Positions 7,999 through 17,061 are shown, counted from the first letter of the stretch. The stretch: 38,941 nucleotides of DNA from Bacteroides sp. (GCA_017621035.1 JAGATY010000091.1:1-38941), one strand, 5' to 3'. Program-made: numbers and translations. The notes: a model not told the origin generated them from the letters alone.

Positions 7999-10422
7999 AT
8001 GCGTAGATTGATAGCTTTATGTTGCCTGATGGTTGTCTTCCTTGGGCAGGCTGTTGCTCAGCAGATGACTGACGAGCAGGTAATTGAATACGTGAAACAG
8101 GCACAGGCCGCCGGTAAGTCGCAGAAACAAATGACTACCGAATTGTTGCGCCGAGGGGTTACAAAGGAGCAGGTGTTACGTATCAAAGAAAAATATGAAG
8201 AGTCCAAAACATCTGCTTCCGGTACAACCAATGTGCCCCGTCAGATGCGAGAGCGCTCGCTTGGAACAGAGACCTCTTATGAAGCTGCTGAAGTTGTCGA
8301 CCAAGAGAGTGTAGTAGAAGAGGAACGCGCAGCTGAGTCTCAGGAAGTTAAGCCAGAAGAACAAATCTTTGGCCATAACCTCTTCTCCAACAAGAAATTG
8401 ACTTTTGAACCGAATGCAAACCTTGCTACACCGGCAAACTATCGTTTAGGCCCCGGCGATGAGGTTATTATCGACATTTGGGGAAACTCTGAAAATACCA
8501 TCCGCGATATGATTTCTCCCGAGGGAACCATTCTTGTGAGTGGCTTGGGACCTGTTCATCTCAGCGGAATGACAGTTAAAGAGGCCAACGCATACTTACA
8601 ACGCGAGCTGTCTAAGATTTACGCAGGTATCGGTGGCGAAGAGCCTAACTCGCAGGTAAAGTTGACTTTAGGCGACATTCGTACTATTCAAATCAACATC
8701 ATGGGTGAGGTAGCCGTGCCGGGAACTTACCGCCTTTCTGCCTTCTCTTCCGTATTCCATGCCCTCTACCGTGCGGGTGGCGTCAGCAAAATAGGTAGCT
8801 TGCGCGACATCAAGGTAGTACGCAACGGCAAGACGGTTGCAACCCTGGACGTGTATGCAATCATTATGAACGGTGCCATGAAAGATGACATCCGTTTGCA
8901 GGAGGGTGATGTGGTTATCGTCAGCCCGTACAAAGCATTGGTGAAGATTGCAGGTAAGGTGAAGCGCCCCATGTTCTACGAACTGAAAACTACAGAAACA
9001 GTTGCCGCTCTCTTGAAATATGCCGGTGGATTTACAGGCGATGCTTACAAGAAAGCAGTGCGCATCATCCGTAAGAGTGGCCGTGAACACCAGGTGTACA
9101 ACGTGGATGAGATGGATTACTCGGTGTTCCGCATGGACGATGGTGATATGGTGACCATCGACGCTGTGCTTGAACGCTTTGAGAACAAGGTTGAAATACG
9201 CGGTGCCGTCTATCGTGAAGGTCTCTATCAGTTGGACGGAACCGTCAACTCAGTCAAGCAACTGATTAAAAAGGCAGAAGGCTTGCGTGGCGATGCCTTC
9301 TTGAACCGTGCGCTGTTAGACCGTGAGCATGAAGACCTTACTCACGAAATGATTGCCGTAGATGTAAAGGGCTTGCTGAACGGAACCGTTGCTGACATTC
9401 CTTTGCAGAAGAACGACGTGCTCTACATCCCCAGCATTCATGACCTGAAGGAGGAAGAGACCGTTGCCATTCATGGTGAAGTGGCCAATCCGGGTACATA
9501 CCTCTACTCAGCCAATATGACAATTGAAGACCTGATTATCCAATCGGGAGGCCTGAAAGAAGAGGCCGCAAGCACAAAAGTTAGCGTTACTCGTCGCATC
9601 AAGAACCCCAAAAGCCAGAACTTCAGCAGTGCGCTGGGTGAGACTTTCTCGTTTGATGTGAAAGATGGCTTTGTAGTGGAGGGTGAAACTTTCACTTTAC
9701 AACCGTTCGACGAAGTGTATGTACGCAAGAGTCCCGCTTATCGCAAGCAACAAAATGTAACCATCAGCGGTGAAGTATTGTTTGGTGGTAACTATGCGTT
9801 GGTGCGTAAGAACGAACGCTTGAGTGACTTGGTGAACCGTGCCGGTGGCGTTACACCCGATGCTTATATTAAAGGTGCTCGTCTGTTGCGTAAGATGACC
9901 GAGGAGGAACAACTGCGTCAGCAAGATGTTGTCCGCATGGCACGCAACAAGAGCGGTAAGGACTCTATCTCCATGGATCGCTTGTCGCTGGAGACTACTT
10001 ACACGGTAGGTATCGACCTGGAGAAGGCTTTGGCACAACCCGGTTCAGACTTCGACTTGGTTTTGCGCGAAGGTGACCTGCTCTTTGTGCCGGAATATAT
10101 CAACACGGTTAAAATCAGTGGTGCGGTGATGTACCCCAATACCGTGCTTTATCAGAAGGGCAAGAACATGAAGCACTACATCAACCAAGCCGGTGGGTAC
10201 GCTAATCTGGCCAAGAAGAAGAAGGCTTATGTCATCTACATGAACGGCACCGTGTCGCGTCTGAAAGTAGGAAGCAACAGTGCAATAGAACCGGGCTGCG
10301 AAATCATTATACCAAGCAAGGAGGAGAAGAAACACCTCTCTACTGCCGAAATCTTGAGTATGGGTAGTACAACAGCTTCGCTGGCCGCCGTGATAGCATC
10401 TTTGGTTAATGCCTTTAAGTAA
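7999..10422 (+). CDS. Polysaccharide biosynthesis/export protein (Wza-like, multi-SLBB)
   Basis: A probable outer-membrane or periplasmic channel component for extracellular or capsular polysaccharide export. The 807 residues start with a signal peptide (1-20, AVA-QQ). A helical, charged N-terminal extension (about 22-125) follows, then the polysaccharide-export domain (about 145-230, with YRLGPGDEVIIDIWG) and a series of about five or six SLBB repeats (from about 232 to 770) marked by G-V--PG-Y and AGG patterns. The C-terminus is hydrophobic (SLAAVIASLVNAFK). Unlike E. coli Wza there is no lipobox cysteine at the cleavage site. It is followed by a Wzz-like gene, with 10 bp between this stop and that start, so the two are co-transcribed. 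No glycosyltransferase is nearby, so the polymer it serves is unknown. Confidence 0.9.
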   Translation: MRRLIALCCLMVVFLGQAVAQQMTDEQVIEYVKQAQAAGKSQKQMTTELLRRGVTKEQVLRIKEKYEESKTSASGTTNVPRQMRERSLGTETSYEAAEVVDQESVVEEERAAESQEVKPEEQIFGHNLFSNKKLTFEPNANLATPANYRLGPGDEVIIDIWGNSENTIRDMISPEGTILVSGLGPVHLSGMTVKEANAYLQRELSKIYAGIGGEEPNSQVKLTLGDIRTIQINIMGEVAVPGTYRLSAFSSVFHALYRAGGVSKIGSLRDIKVVRNGKTVATLDVYAIIMNGAMKDDIRLQEGDVVIVSPYKALVKIAGKVKRPMFYELKTTETVAALLKYAGGFTGDAYKKAVRIIRKSGREHQVYNVDEMDYSVFRMDDGDMVTIDAVLERFENKVEIRGAVYREGLYQLDGTVNSVKQLIKKAEGLRGDAFLNRALLDREHEDLTHEMIAVDVKGLLNGTVADIPLQKNDVLYIPSIHDLKEEETVAIHGEVANPGTYLYSANMTIEDLIIQSGGLKEEAASTKVSVTRRIKNPKSQNFSSALGETFSFDVKDGFVVEGETFTLQPFDEVYVRKSPAYRKQQNVTISGEVLFGGNYALVRKNERLSDLVNRAGGVTPDAYIKGARLLRKMTEEEQLRQQDVVRMARNKSGKDSISMDRLSLETTYTVGIDLEKALAQPGSDFDLVLREGDLLFVPEYINTVKISGAVMYPNTVLYQKGKNMKHYINQAGGYANLAKKKKAYVIYMNGTVSRLKVGSNSAIEPGCEIIIPSKEEKKHLSTAEILSMGSTTASLAAVIASLVNAFK

Positions 10423-10432
10423 CAAGCAACTT

Positions 10433-11554
10433 ATGAACGGAACAAATATGGACAATATGAATCCTCAACAGATTGAGGAACAGGAAATAGATTTGTTAGA
10501 ACTTGCGCAGAAAGTATGGGCTGAGCGTAAGTTGGTCTTCAAGGTTTGTGGTATCGCCGTGCTGGTAGGTCTGGTTGTGGCATTCAGCATTCCTAAGGAG
10601 TACTCCACTACGGTTACACTGGCACCCGAGAGTGTAGGCAAATCGGGAGGCGGTAGTTTAAGTTCGTTGGCGGCAATGGCCGGTATCAGCCTAGGTGGTT
10701 CAAGCGGTGAAGATGCACTATCTCCTCAACTTTACCCCGACATTGTCAACTCTACTCCTTTCCTTACCGAACTGTTTGATGTGCGTGTAAAGGATCAAAA
10801 GGCGGAAATCGATACAACTCTTTACGGTTATCTTACTGAGTACCAACGCGCCCCGTGGTGGGGAGTCGTCATCTCCGCACCGTTCAAGGCATTGGGTTGG
10901 ACACTCTCTCTGTTCAAAGATAAGGAAGAAGAGGGCGAGGGCAAGCTTGACCCGTTCCGTCTGACACAGGAAGAATCCACCACTGCTCAGGCACTGAGCC
11001 AACGCATCTCTGTGTCGGTAGACAAGAAAACCGGTGTGACAACACTCTCGGTAATGATGCAAGACCCGCTGATTTCTGCTACTTTAACCGATACGGTCAT
11101 GCGTCGTTTGCAGAACTATATCACAGACTACCGTACCAACAAGGCGCGTCACGACCTGGCTTTCACCGAGAAGCTCTACAACGAAGCTAAGGCAAATTAT
11201 GTGAAGGCACAGGAAAAGTATGCAAATTTTGCTGACTTGAACCAGAATTTGATTCGTCAGAGTGCTACCATCGAACGGGAACGTCTGCAGAATGAAGCAA
11301 GCCTGGCTTATCAAGTTTACTCTCAAGTATCGCAACAGTTACAGATGGCGCGTGCCAAGGTGCAAGAGATTACTCCGGTTTATACCGTAGTGCAACCCGC
11401 TACCGTACCTCTGAAGGCCGCCAAACCCAGTAAGTTGATGGTGCTGGTTGGCACTGTATTCTTGGGCGGAGCAGGTGCTGTGGCTTGGATTCTGTTTGGA
11501 AAAGAGTTCTGGAAGAAGCTGAAAGAGCAGGTCTTCTCTAAGAAGCAAGATTGA
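10433..11554 (+). CDS. Chain-length determinant (Wzz/GNVR-type) inner membrane protein
   Basis: A polysaccharide co-polymerase-like protein thought to set polymer chain length and bridge to the export channel. The 373 residues have an N-terminal Wzz domain with transmembrane helix 1 (about 35-53) after a short cytoplasmic acidic segment, a periplasmic coiled-coil region (about 215-320) and a proline-containing segment (QPATVPLKAAKPSK) just before helix 2 (about 337-358). A short basic cytoplasmic tail ends the protein. No tyrosine-kinase Walker motifs follow, so it is not a BY-kinase fusion. A longer start at 10409 would overlap the upstream gene; 10433 avoids this, and ATGs at 10448 and 10457 are also possible. 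Confidence 0.88.
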   Translation: MNGTNMDNMNPQQIEEQEIDLLELAQKVWAERKLVFKVCGIAVLVGLVVAFSIPKEYSTTVTLAPESVGKSGGGSLSSLAAMAGISLGGSSGEDALSPQLYPDIVNSTPFLTELFDVRVKDQKAEIDTTLYGYLTEYQRAPWWGVVISAPFKALGWTLSLFKDKEEEGEGKLDPFRLTQEESTTAQALSQRISVSVDKKTGVTTLSVMMQDPLISATLTDTVMRRLQNYITDYRTNKARHDLAFTEKLYNEAKANYVKAQEKYANFADLNQNLIRQSATIERERLQNEASLAYQVYSQVSQQLQMARAKVQEITPVYTVVQPATVPLKAAKPSKLMVLVGTVFLGGAGAVAWILFGKEFWKKLKEQVFSKKQD

Positions 11555-11572
11555 AATCATACATCAGAAAAC

Positions 11573-12031
11573 ATGAAACTGATTACTGAAACGTTGCTGG
11601 ACAGTGTGACGGAGCAGGCGAAAGCTAACGCCCGCTTGCGAATGAATTATAATCTTCATGAGTCGATGGATGATCCTATTCATCGACTGCTCAACGCCTT
11701 GGAACCGGGCACATACTTACCGCCTCATCGTCATCAGGACAAAGTGGAGACCTATCTCGTATTGCGAGGCAGTTTGTTAGCGTTCTTTTTTGATGAAGAG
11801 GGGAATATCACTGAGAAGGTTTGTCTGAACCCGGCAGATGGTAACTACGGACTGGAGATTCCTGCCGGTACGTGGCACAGCATCGTGGTGCAACAGAGTG
11901 GAACCGTTATCTTTGAAGTGAAGAAAGGTCCTTACCAGCCTTTGCCACCGGAGGACTTAGCTCCCTGGGCTCCCGCTCCTACTGATGCAGAAGGCATCAA
12001 AGCTTACTTGGAAGCGCTTTCTCGCGAATAA
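11573..12031 (+). CDS. WbuC-family cupin metalloprotein
   Basis: A 152-residue single-domain cupin. Metal-binding residues are visible in PPHRHQDKVETYLVLRG (His52, His54, Glu59) and in IPAGTWHS (His102), matching the two cupin motifs. WbuC-family proteins are often found in O-antigen or exopolysaccharide loci; their reaction is not established to my knowledge. Its position 18 bp after the Wzz-like gene fits a role linked to polysaccharide production. No signal peptide, so it is cytoplasmic. Family assignment rests on overall layout and context; the cupin fold itself is clear. Confidence 0.8.
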   Translation: MKLITETLLDSVTEQAKANARLRMNYNLHESMDDPIHRLLNALEPGTYLPPHRHQDKVETYLVLRGSLLAFFFDEEGNITEKVCLNPADGNYGLEIPAGTWHSIVVQQSGTVIFEVKKGPYQPLPPEDLAPWAPAPTDAEGIKAYLEALSRE

Positions 12032-12084
12032 CTGTTGTTTGTATAAACACAAGAAGGAGTGTGTTATAGTCGATTGCTTATATT

Positions 12085-12169
12085 TTAGGCACGGATTACA
12101 CGGAATTTCACTGTTGAATGATAGCCATTTGGGCATAAATCAGTGATTATCCGCGTAATCCGTGCCTAA
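12085..12169. repeat. Long palindrome between convergent wbuC-like gene and dnaJ
   Basis: Outer arms 12085-12099 and 12155-12169 are perfect 15-bp reverse complements (ttaggcacggattac). After one mismatch, pairing resumes inward, including cactg / cagtg at 12109-12113 and 12141-12145, leaving a loop of about 27 nt. It lies between convergent genes and could terminate both. The sequence resembles the extragenic palindromes scattered in Bacteroides genomes, but I cannot count other copies here. Confidence 0.75.
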
Positions 12170-12214
12170 TTTTATTTTGACATCTACGCCTAACGTATAT
12201 GTCACGTTGCTTTT

Positions 12215-13393
12215 TTAGTCAAACCAATTCTTGAACTTCTTGAAGATTTTCTCCTTGATGGAAACATTGGGACGGAAGTTGTCTGAGTCTTCCAGGCTTT
12301 CCAGTGCTTTCTTTTCGTCCTTGCTCAGTGCTTCGGGAACATAGATACTGATATTCACCAGCAAGTCACCTGTTCCGTAACCATTCACGCTGGGCAAACC
12401 TTTGCCACGCAGACGGAGTACCTTGCCCGGTTGCGTACCCGGTTCAATCTTCACTTTTACCTTACCGTCGATGGTCGGAATCTCTACCGCGCCACCCAAT
12501 GCTGCCGTGGGGAAGCTCAAAAGCAAGTTGTAAATCAGGTCATTCTCGTCACGAATCAGTTCATTGTTTGGCTCTTCTTCCACCAAGATGAGTAAGTCGC
12601 CCGGTATTCCGTTGTGCTTGCCGGCATTACCTTTACCGCTCATGGAGAGCTGCATGCCTTCTGCTACACCGGCAGGAATCTTCACCGTTACCACCTCTTC
12701 ACCGTAGACGATGCCTTCGCCCGAACACTCTTTACATTTGTTCTTGATAATCTTACCTTCGCCTCCACAGTTAGGGCAGGTCGTGCGGGTCTGCATCGTG
12801 CCGAGGATGGTCTGCTGGTTGCGAATCACGCTACCGCTACCTTTACAGTTCGGACAAGTTTCTGTGCCGCCGTCCCCTTCTGCTCCTGTGCCGTGACAGT
12901 GCGAGCAAGTGACATATTTCTTTAGTTTGAACTTCTTTTCCACACCGGTGGAGATGTCCTTCAGGTTCAACTTCACCTTCACCCGAAGGTCAGAGCCGCG
13001 GTGTCTGCGTTGTTGGGCACCCCCGCCTCCAAAGCCACCGAAGCCTCCAAAGTCACCACCGAAGCCTCCATGTCCTCCAAAGATGTCGCCAAACATAGAG
13101 AAGATGTCTTCCATCGACATACCACCTCCGCCAAATCCACCGAATGGGCCACCGTTGCCGGCTGCTCCACTCATGCCTGCGTGGCCAAACTGATCGTAGC
13201 GGGCACGTTTATCCGGATTGCTCAAAACATCGTATGCTTCGGCAGCCTCCTTAAACTTCTCCTCCGCTTCCTTGTCACCCGGGTTCTTGTCCGGATGGTA
13301 TTGGATGGCTTTTTTGCGGTAAGCTTTCTTTATTTCGTCAGCCGATGCGTTCTTCTCAACGCCCAGCACTTCGTAGTAATCTCTCTTTTCCAT
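12215..13393 (-). CDS. dnaJ: Chaperone protein DnaJ
   Basis: Hsp40 co-chaperone that delivers unfolded clients to DnaK and stimulates its ATPase. The 392-residue type I protein has the J-domain (1-70, HPD at 33-35), a Gly/Phe-rich region (about 75-130, longer than average and very GGFGG-rich), four zinc-finger repeats ([32 protein letters not shown]; about 163-235) and the C-terminal substrate-binding and dimerisation domains. It lies 12 bp downstream of grpE in the same direction. DnaK, the partner, is encoded on the other strand about 23 kb away. Confidence 0.98.
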   Translation of the reverse strand: MEKRDYYEVLGVEKNASADEIKKAYRKKAIQYHPDKNPGDKEAEEKFKEAAEAYDVLSNPDKRARYDQFGHAGMSGAAGNGGPFGGFGGGGMSMEDIFSMFGDIFGGHGGFGGDFGGFGGFGGGGAQQRRHRGSDLRVKVKLNLKDISTGVEKKFKLKKYVTCSHCHGTGAEGDGGTETCPNCKGSGSVIRNQQTILGTMQTRTTCPNCGGEGKIIKNKCKECSGEGIVYGEEVVTVKIPAGVAEGMQLSMSGKGNAGKHNGIPGDLLILVEEEPNNELIRDENDLIYNLLLSFPTAALGGAVEIPTIDGKVKVKIEPGTQPGKVLRLRGKGLPSVNGYGTGDLLVNISIYVPEALSKDEKKALESLEDSDNFRPNVSIKEKIFKKFKNWFD

Positions 13394-13405
13394 ATCTGTT
13401 GTCTC

Positions 13406-14002
13406 TTATTCTCCTACCACCACTTTGGCATGGCGGATAACCTTTTCATTCAATATGTATCCGGTTTGCACACAGTCAAGTATCTTTCCCTTCAGTTCCT
13501 CTGCCGGAGCGGGTATAACGGCAATGGCCTCGTGAAAGTCTGTGTCCAGCGGAAGCTCCTTGGTTTCGATGACCTTAACCCCGTTCTGTCCCAGCACCGT
13601 CATAAACTTGTTGTAGATAAGCTCAACGCCCTGACGCACGGCAGCCACATCCTCGGCCGTCTCCATGTTCTTCAAGGCACGCTCAAAGTCATCCACAATG
13701 GGGAGGATGCTGCTAATGCTCTTCTCTCCACCGTTTAAGATAAGCTCGGCCTTCTCTTTCATGGTGCGCTTGCGATAGTTATCGAACTCGGCCGAAAGAC
13801 GCAGATATTTGTCCTTCTGCTCCTCCAGTTGTTGGTTGGCTTGTTCCAACTCCTGTTTCAGAAGTTCCTCTGCAGTGGGTTCATTCTCAGTAGTTTCCTC
13901 AGCGTTTTCGGGTTGTTCTACCTGCTCTTCAGTCGTTTCTTGTCTCGCTTCCTGAGCCTTCAGCTCCTCTTCTTGGATGTTCTCTTTCTCTTTTTGGTCC
14001 AT
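13406..14002 (-). CDS. grpE: Nucleotide exchange factor GrpE
   Basis: Promotes ADP release from DnaK. The start at 14002 gives 198 residues beginning MDQKEKENIQ. The longer reading adds 16 basic residues lacking family character. Residues 1-60 are acidic and low-complexity (Glu-rich), 60-100 form the long coiled-coil helix, and the C-terminal beta domain contains the signature-like stretch from about residue 146 (MTVLGQNGVKVIETK) to VLNEKVIRHAKVVV at the end. It heads the grpE-dnaJ operon. No CIRCE operator is visible upstream. Confidence 0.96.
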   Translation of the reverse strand: MDQKEKENIQEEELKAQEARQETTEEQVEQPENAEETTENEPTAEELLKQELEQANQQLEEQKDKYLRLSAEFDNYRKRTMKEKAELILNGGEKSISSILPIVDDFERALKNMETAEDVAAVRQGVELIYNKFMTVLGQNGVKVIETKELPLDTDFHEAIAVIPAPAEELKGKILDCVQTGYILNEKVIRHAKVVVGE

Positions 14003-14127
14003 ATTTTTATGATTCTTATTATACTTGTGAAACATTCTTCTTCTAAGCATACTTCTTAGCGTTTACTTATTTAATAAGGTGTTCTACAAAAACTTTGCCA
14101 AACGCCCCGGTGTCCTTTTTGTCATTG

Positions 14128-14135
14128 CAAAGGTA
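14128..14135 (-). promoter_or_regulatory. Candidate -7 element for grpE-dnaJ
   Basis: The minus strand reads TACCTTTG, fitting TAnnTTTG, with a TTTG (plus-strand caaa at 14159-14162) 23 bp further upstream. The predicted leader is about 120 nt. This suggests housekeeping-type transcription rather than a dedicated heat-shock operator. Confidence 0.5.
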
Positions 14136-14818
14136 ATGCTTTTATGTCAGATTGTCAGCAAAGGGCAGAGCGATACCCTCTTTCTTCTCTCTTCTTTGCA
14201 GGGAACAAGAAGATGAAATAAATGATGTTTTGCTGACAAAAAGATGTAAAACAGGAGAAAACAGTAACTTGCTCTGTTTCCAAAATCTACATTCTAGCGC
14301 GAACTCCTTATCCTCTGAGATGGAAAATAGAACACTTTCCGCCGAAACAGTGGACGTTTTAACCAAAACACCGAGTGTTTTCACGGAAATGTCCGCACTT
14401 TCTCGGCTAAAACTCTTATTGTTTTCACTCAAAAGAATAAGACTTTTGCCCCGGAACATTAAAACTTCCGCCTCAAAGATTTAAAACTTCCGTCCTCTTC
14501 CTTTAAATCTTCTCTCCGGAAGCCTTAAATTTCATCATTTCCACCTCTATTCTTCGCTAGAATTTCTGTAAACATTTCGCGATGTCTCTAGCACTCAGAG
14601 AAATAAGTACTTTTCACTTTAAAATTCTCCACCAACCCTCCTACCGGTCGGAAATACGCGATTCTCAGGCGGTTTGAAATACAAAATGTCACCTGCTGAC
14701 AAATTGCTATTCTGTGCCGGATTGTGTCCATCATTCCATTTGTTTGTGACAGTTAAGTAATGTTTCCTCATTGTTATGGTACAGTCTACTTTTTGAGGCT
14801 GGTACAAACTTCCAGACG
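14136..14818. other. Gene-free stretch between grpE and the AAA ATPase
   Basis: I support no gene here. Overlapping ORFs of about 105-110 codons exist on both strands, but they mirror each other, lack promoters and resemble nothing I recognise. Small palindromes are present: aaaacac-cga-gtgtttt at 14365-14381, and arms 14409-14420 / 14435-14446 matching at 11 of 12 positions. Repeated aaaacttccg motifs occur around 14460-14490. It reads like decayed intergenic sequence. Confidence 0.6.
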
Positions 14819-14902
14819 ATTCGCTTGGAAAAATGTCACAACTCTAAATTATTCGCTTGGAAAAGTGTATGGGTGACTTGTTTATTCGCTTGGAAAAGTG
14901 TA
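14819..14902 (+). repeat. Three spaced direct repeats upstream of the AAA ATPase
   Basis: The motif attcgcttggaaaagtgta occurs at 14851-14869 and 14884-14902, with a slightly diverged copy at 14819-14836, spaced 32-33 bp. The end of the third copy forms the first two bases of a TAnnTTTG promoter element. Helical-turn spacing (about three turns) would put the copies on one DNA face. Confidence 0.85.
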
Positions 14903-14908
14903 TTTTTG
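14901..14908 (+). promoter_or_regulatory. Promoter of the AAA/DUF4143 ATPase gene
   Basis: TATTTTTG fits TAnnTTTG; a TTG at 14878-14880 lies 20 bp upstream as the -33 element. The ATG at 14932 is 23 bp downstream. The third direct repeat (14884-14902) occupies the spacer, so a protein binding the repeats would interfere with this promoter. Confidence 0.6.
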
Positions 14909-14931
14909 CACTTGAATAAATCGTTAATACT

Positions 14932-16314
14932 ATGCTAAGAAGAAAAATAGAGTCGGTTTTGACAGAGTGGAAGAACTCCAAAACTAAAAAGCCACTTGTG
15001 ATAAAAGGTATTCGCCAATGTGGAAAAACATACATTGTTCAGAAATTTGCGAGGGAGAATTACGAGAGTGTGGTTTACATGAACTTTATTCTTGAACCGG
15101 ATAAAAAGTCCGCGTTTACCGGTAATATTGATGTCGATACCATTCTTCTTAACTTATCTGCACTGATTCCGAGAAGTCGTTTCATTAAGGGAAAGACTTG
15201 TATTATCCTTGATGAGATACAAGAATGTAGAGAGGCAAGGACGGCTTTAAAGTCATTTCAAATAGATGCTCGTTTTGATGTCATTGCTACAGGTTCCCTT
15301 TTGGGCGTGAAAGGCTATGGTAAAGGTGACAAAACAATAGATGCCGGGCAGGATTCTATTCCGGTTGGATATGAAACTGTGGTAGAAATGTATCCCTTGG
15401 ATTTTGAGGAGTTTCTGTGGGCAAATGGGATTAACGATAACGTTATTGCTACTGTGAAGTCATGTTTTGAGAGTGAGACAGTAGTGCCCGATGGCATCCA
15501 CAAGGTGATGATGGAGTTATTGCATCGCTATGTCATAGTTGGAGGGCTGCCGGATGTAGTAAATACATTCCTTGAAACTAAAAACATTGAGCTTACCTAC
15601 AAAGTGCAGCGTAACCTTATTACTGAATATGAGGAGGATATGGTTAAGTATGCGGATGATGCAGATAAGTCACGCATACGTGAGTGCTTTGAGTCTATTC
15701 CCAAGCAATTAGCCAAGGAAAATAAGAAATTTCAGTATTCTGTAGTACGAAAGGGAGGACGCTCTTCGCAGTATGTTGGTAGCATCCAATGGCTTGAAGA
15801 TGCAGGAATAGCCAAAAGATGTTATAACACACAGATTACAGAATTGCCCCTTGAAGGTAACTCAATAAATGATTCTTTCAAGTTGTACACCACAGATATT
15901 GGTCTTCTTGTTGCTATGCTTGATTATGGTACTCAAGCCGACATTCTGAAAGGTAATCTTTTAGGGTACAAAGGTGCTATATTTGAGAATCTTATGGCTG
16001 ACTTTCTTTGTAAGTCAGGGCAAAAACTGTACTACTTTCAGAAGGAAAGTGGTCTGGAGGTAGACTTTCTTGTGCGATACAAGAGTGAATGTGTGGTACT
16101 TGAAGTCAAGGCAAAATCCGGTAAAACAAAAAGTTTAAGAACAGTTCTAAAGAACAAAAACGTTTACCATGTTAACAATGCCATTAAGCTTGGTAAGTAT
16201 AATGTGGGACGAGAAGAGGAGATTCTTACAGTTCCTCTTTATATGGGATTCCTTATTAAAGATAAACTTACCGAGGTTGTTGTCCCGGATATTGACCTGA
16301 GTTTATTGAGCTAA
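14932..16314 (+). CDS. AAA-family ATPase with DUF4143 domain
   Basis: A 460-residue protein of the widespread AAA_14/DUF4143 family, whose role is undefined. The N-terminal ATPase has Walker A GIRQCGKT (26-33), Walker B IILDE (91-95) and a sensor-like IATGS (118-122). The C-terminal DUF4143 region (about 190-430) ends in a PD-(D/E)XK nuclease-like segment, LEVDFLVR with a following VVLEVKAKSG (about 375-395), so DNA cleavage or binding is possible but unproven. No signal peptide. It stands alone between a grpE upstream region and a convergent rubrerythrin. More A/T-rich codon choice than its neighbours and its own repeat-bearing promoter suggest an accessory, horizontally moving gene. Confidence 0.85.
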   Translation: MLRRKIESVLTEWKNSKTKKPLVIKGIRQCGKTYIVQKFARENYESVVYMNFILEPDKKSAFTGNIDVDTILLNLSALIPRSRFIKGKTCIILDEIQECREARTALKSFQIDARFDVIATGSLLGVKGYGKGDKTIDAGQDSIPVGYETVVEMYPLDFEEFLWANGINDNVIATVKSCFESETVVPDGIHKVMMELLHRYVIVGGLPDVVNTFLETKNIELTYKVQRNLITEYEEDMVKYADDADKSRIRECFESIPKQLAKENKKFQYSVVRKGGRSSQYVGSIQWLEDAGIAKRCYNTQITELPLEGNSINDSFKLYTTDIGLLVAMLDYGTQADILKGNLLGYKGAIFENLMADFLCKSGQKLYYFQKESGLEVDFLVRYKSECVVLEVKAKSGKTKSLRTVLKNKNVYHVNNAIKLGKYNVGREEEILTVPLYMGFLIKDKLTEVVVPDIDLSLLS

Positions 16315-16345
16315 GATTGCTAAGGTTGCAGATAACAGAATACTT

Positions 16346-16380
16346 AAAGAGGGCATGCCAACAACTGACATGCCCTCTTT
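16346..16380. terminator. Bidirectional terminator between ATPase and rubrerythrin
   Basis: A perfect 12-bp inverted repeat (16346-16357 with 16369-16380, arm aaagagggcatg) and an 11-nt loop. The arm ends give short A/T runs on both strands, fitting a shared terminator for the two convergent genes. Confidence 0.8.
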
Positions 16381-16399
16381 GTAATTATCTCACACCTAC

Positions 16400-16957
16400 T
16401 TATTTCTTGAAATAGCGGTTGTAGAGGCCTTCGAAACCTTTACCGTGGCGGGCTTCGTCTTTAGCCATTTCGTGAACGGTGTCGTGGATGGCGTCCAGAT
16501 TAAGCTGCTTGGCACGGGCGGCGATGCGCATCTTGTCCTCACAAGCACCGCATTCGGCGTCTTTACGTTTCTCCAGATTGGTCTTGGTGTCCCAAACCAC
16601 TTCACCCAGCAGTTCGGCAAATTTGGCAGCATGTTCTGCTTCTTCCCACGCATAGCGTTTAAAGGCTTCGGCAATTTCCGGATAACCTTCGCGGTCTGCT
16701 TGGCGGCTCATAGCCAGGTACATACCTACTTCGGTGCACTCGCCCATGAAGTGGTTGTTGAGGTCTTTCAGCATCTCCTCGTCGCAGCCTTTGGCCACAC
16801 CGATAACGTGTTCGGTAACAAACTGGAGGGGAGCGTCTTCGGCAACCTCTTCCATTTCAACAAACTTCTCGGCCGGTACTTTGCAGAGGGGGCACTTTTC
16901 GGGAGCGGTGTCACCTTCGTGGATGTATCCGCACACTGTACATCTGAATTTCTTCAT
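16400..16957 (-). CDS. Reverse-type rubrerythrin (rubredoxin domain first)
   Basis: A probable NADH-linked peroxide reductase protecting an anaerobe from oxygen. The 185-residue protein carries an N-terminal rubredoxin-like iron site (CTVCG and CPLC: Cys6, Cys9, Cys22, Cys25) followed by a ferritin-like four-helix diiron domain. Visible carboxylate and His ligands include Glu73/Glu76, Glu106 with His109 (EEAEH), and Glu163, Glu168 with His171 (DEARH). Classical rubrerythrins have the rubredoxin domain at the C-terminus, so this is the reversed architecture. Monocistronic, with its own promoter, and convergent to the ATPase gene. Confidence 0.92.
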   Translation of the reverse strand: MKKFRCTVCGYIHEGDTAPEKCPLCKVPAEKFVEMEEVAEDAPLQFVTEHVIGVAKGCDEEMLKDLNNHFMGECTEVGMYLAMSRQADREGYPEIAEAFKRYAWEEAEHAAKFAELLGEVVWDTKTNLEKRKDAECGACEDKMRIAARAKQLNLDAIHDTVHEMAKDEARHGKGFEGLYNRYFKK

Positions 16958-17030
16958 CTTTTTGTCTGATTTTAATTAGCTTGAATTAGTTAGTTTCTTC
17001 TGCAAGCAGGGTTTCCCGAGGCTTGCTAGG

Positions 17031-17061
17031 CAAAGATAACGGCTTCTTTTGGTTTGGCAAA
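17031..17061 (-). promoter_or_regulatory. Rubrerythrin promoter
   Basis: On the minus strand a TTTG (17058-17061) and a TATCTTTG (17031-17038) are separated by 19 bp, a textbook Bacteroidota promoter. The predicted leader to the ATG is about 65 nt. Confidence 0.75.

Noticed and set aside
10433-11554. Tyrosine-kinase (BY-kinase) fusion in the Wzz-like protein
   Set aside because: No Walker motifs or Tyr-rich tail follow the second membrane helix; the protein ends after a short basic tail.
13001-13738. 245-codon ORF antisense across the dnaJ-grpE junction
   Set aside because: Shadow of two secure genes, driven by their Gly-rich and Glu-rich codons.
14003-14160. CIRCE heat-shock operator upstream of grpE or dnaK
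   Set aside because: No ttagcactc-N9-gagtgctaa inverted repeat is present in either upstream region.
14142-14484. Overlapping ORFs of about 105-110 codons on both strands
   Set aside because: They lie on top of each other in opposite directions, have no promoter or start context, and their protein sequences are low-complexity and unlike any family I know.
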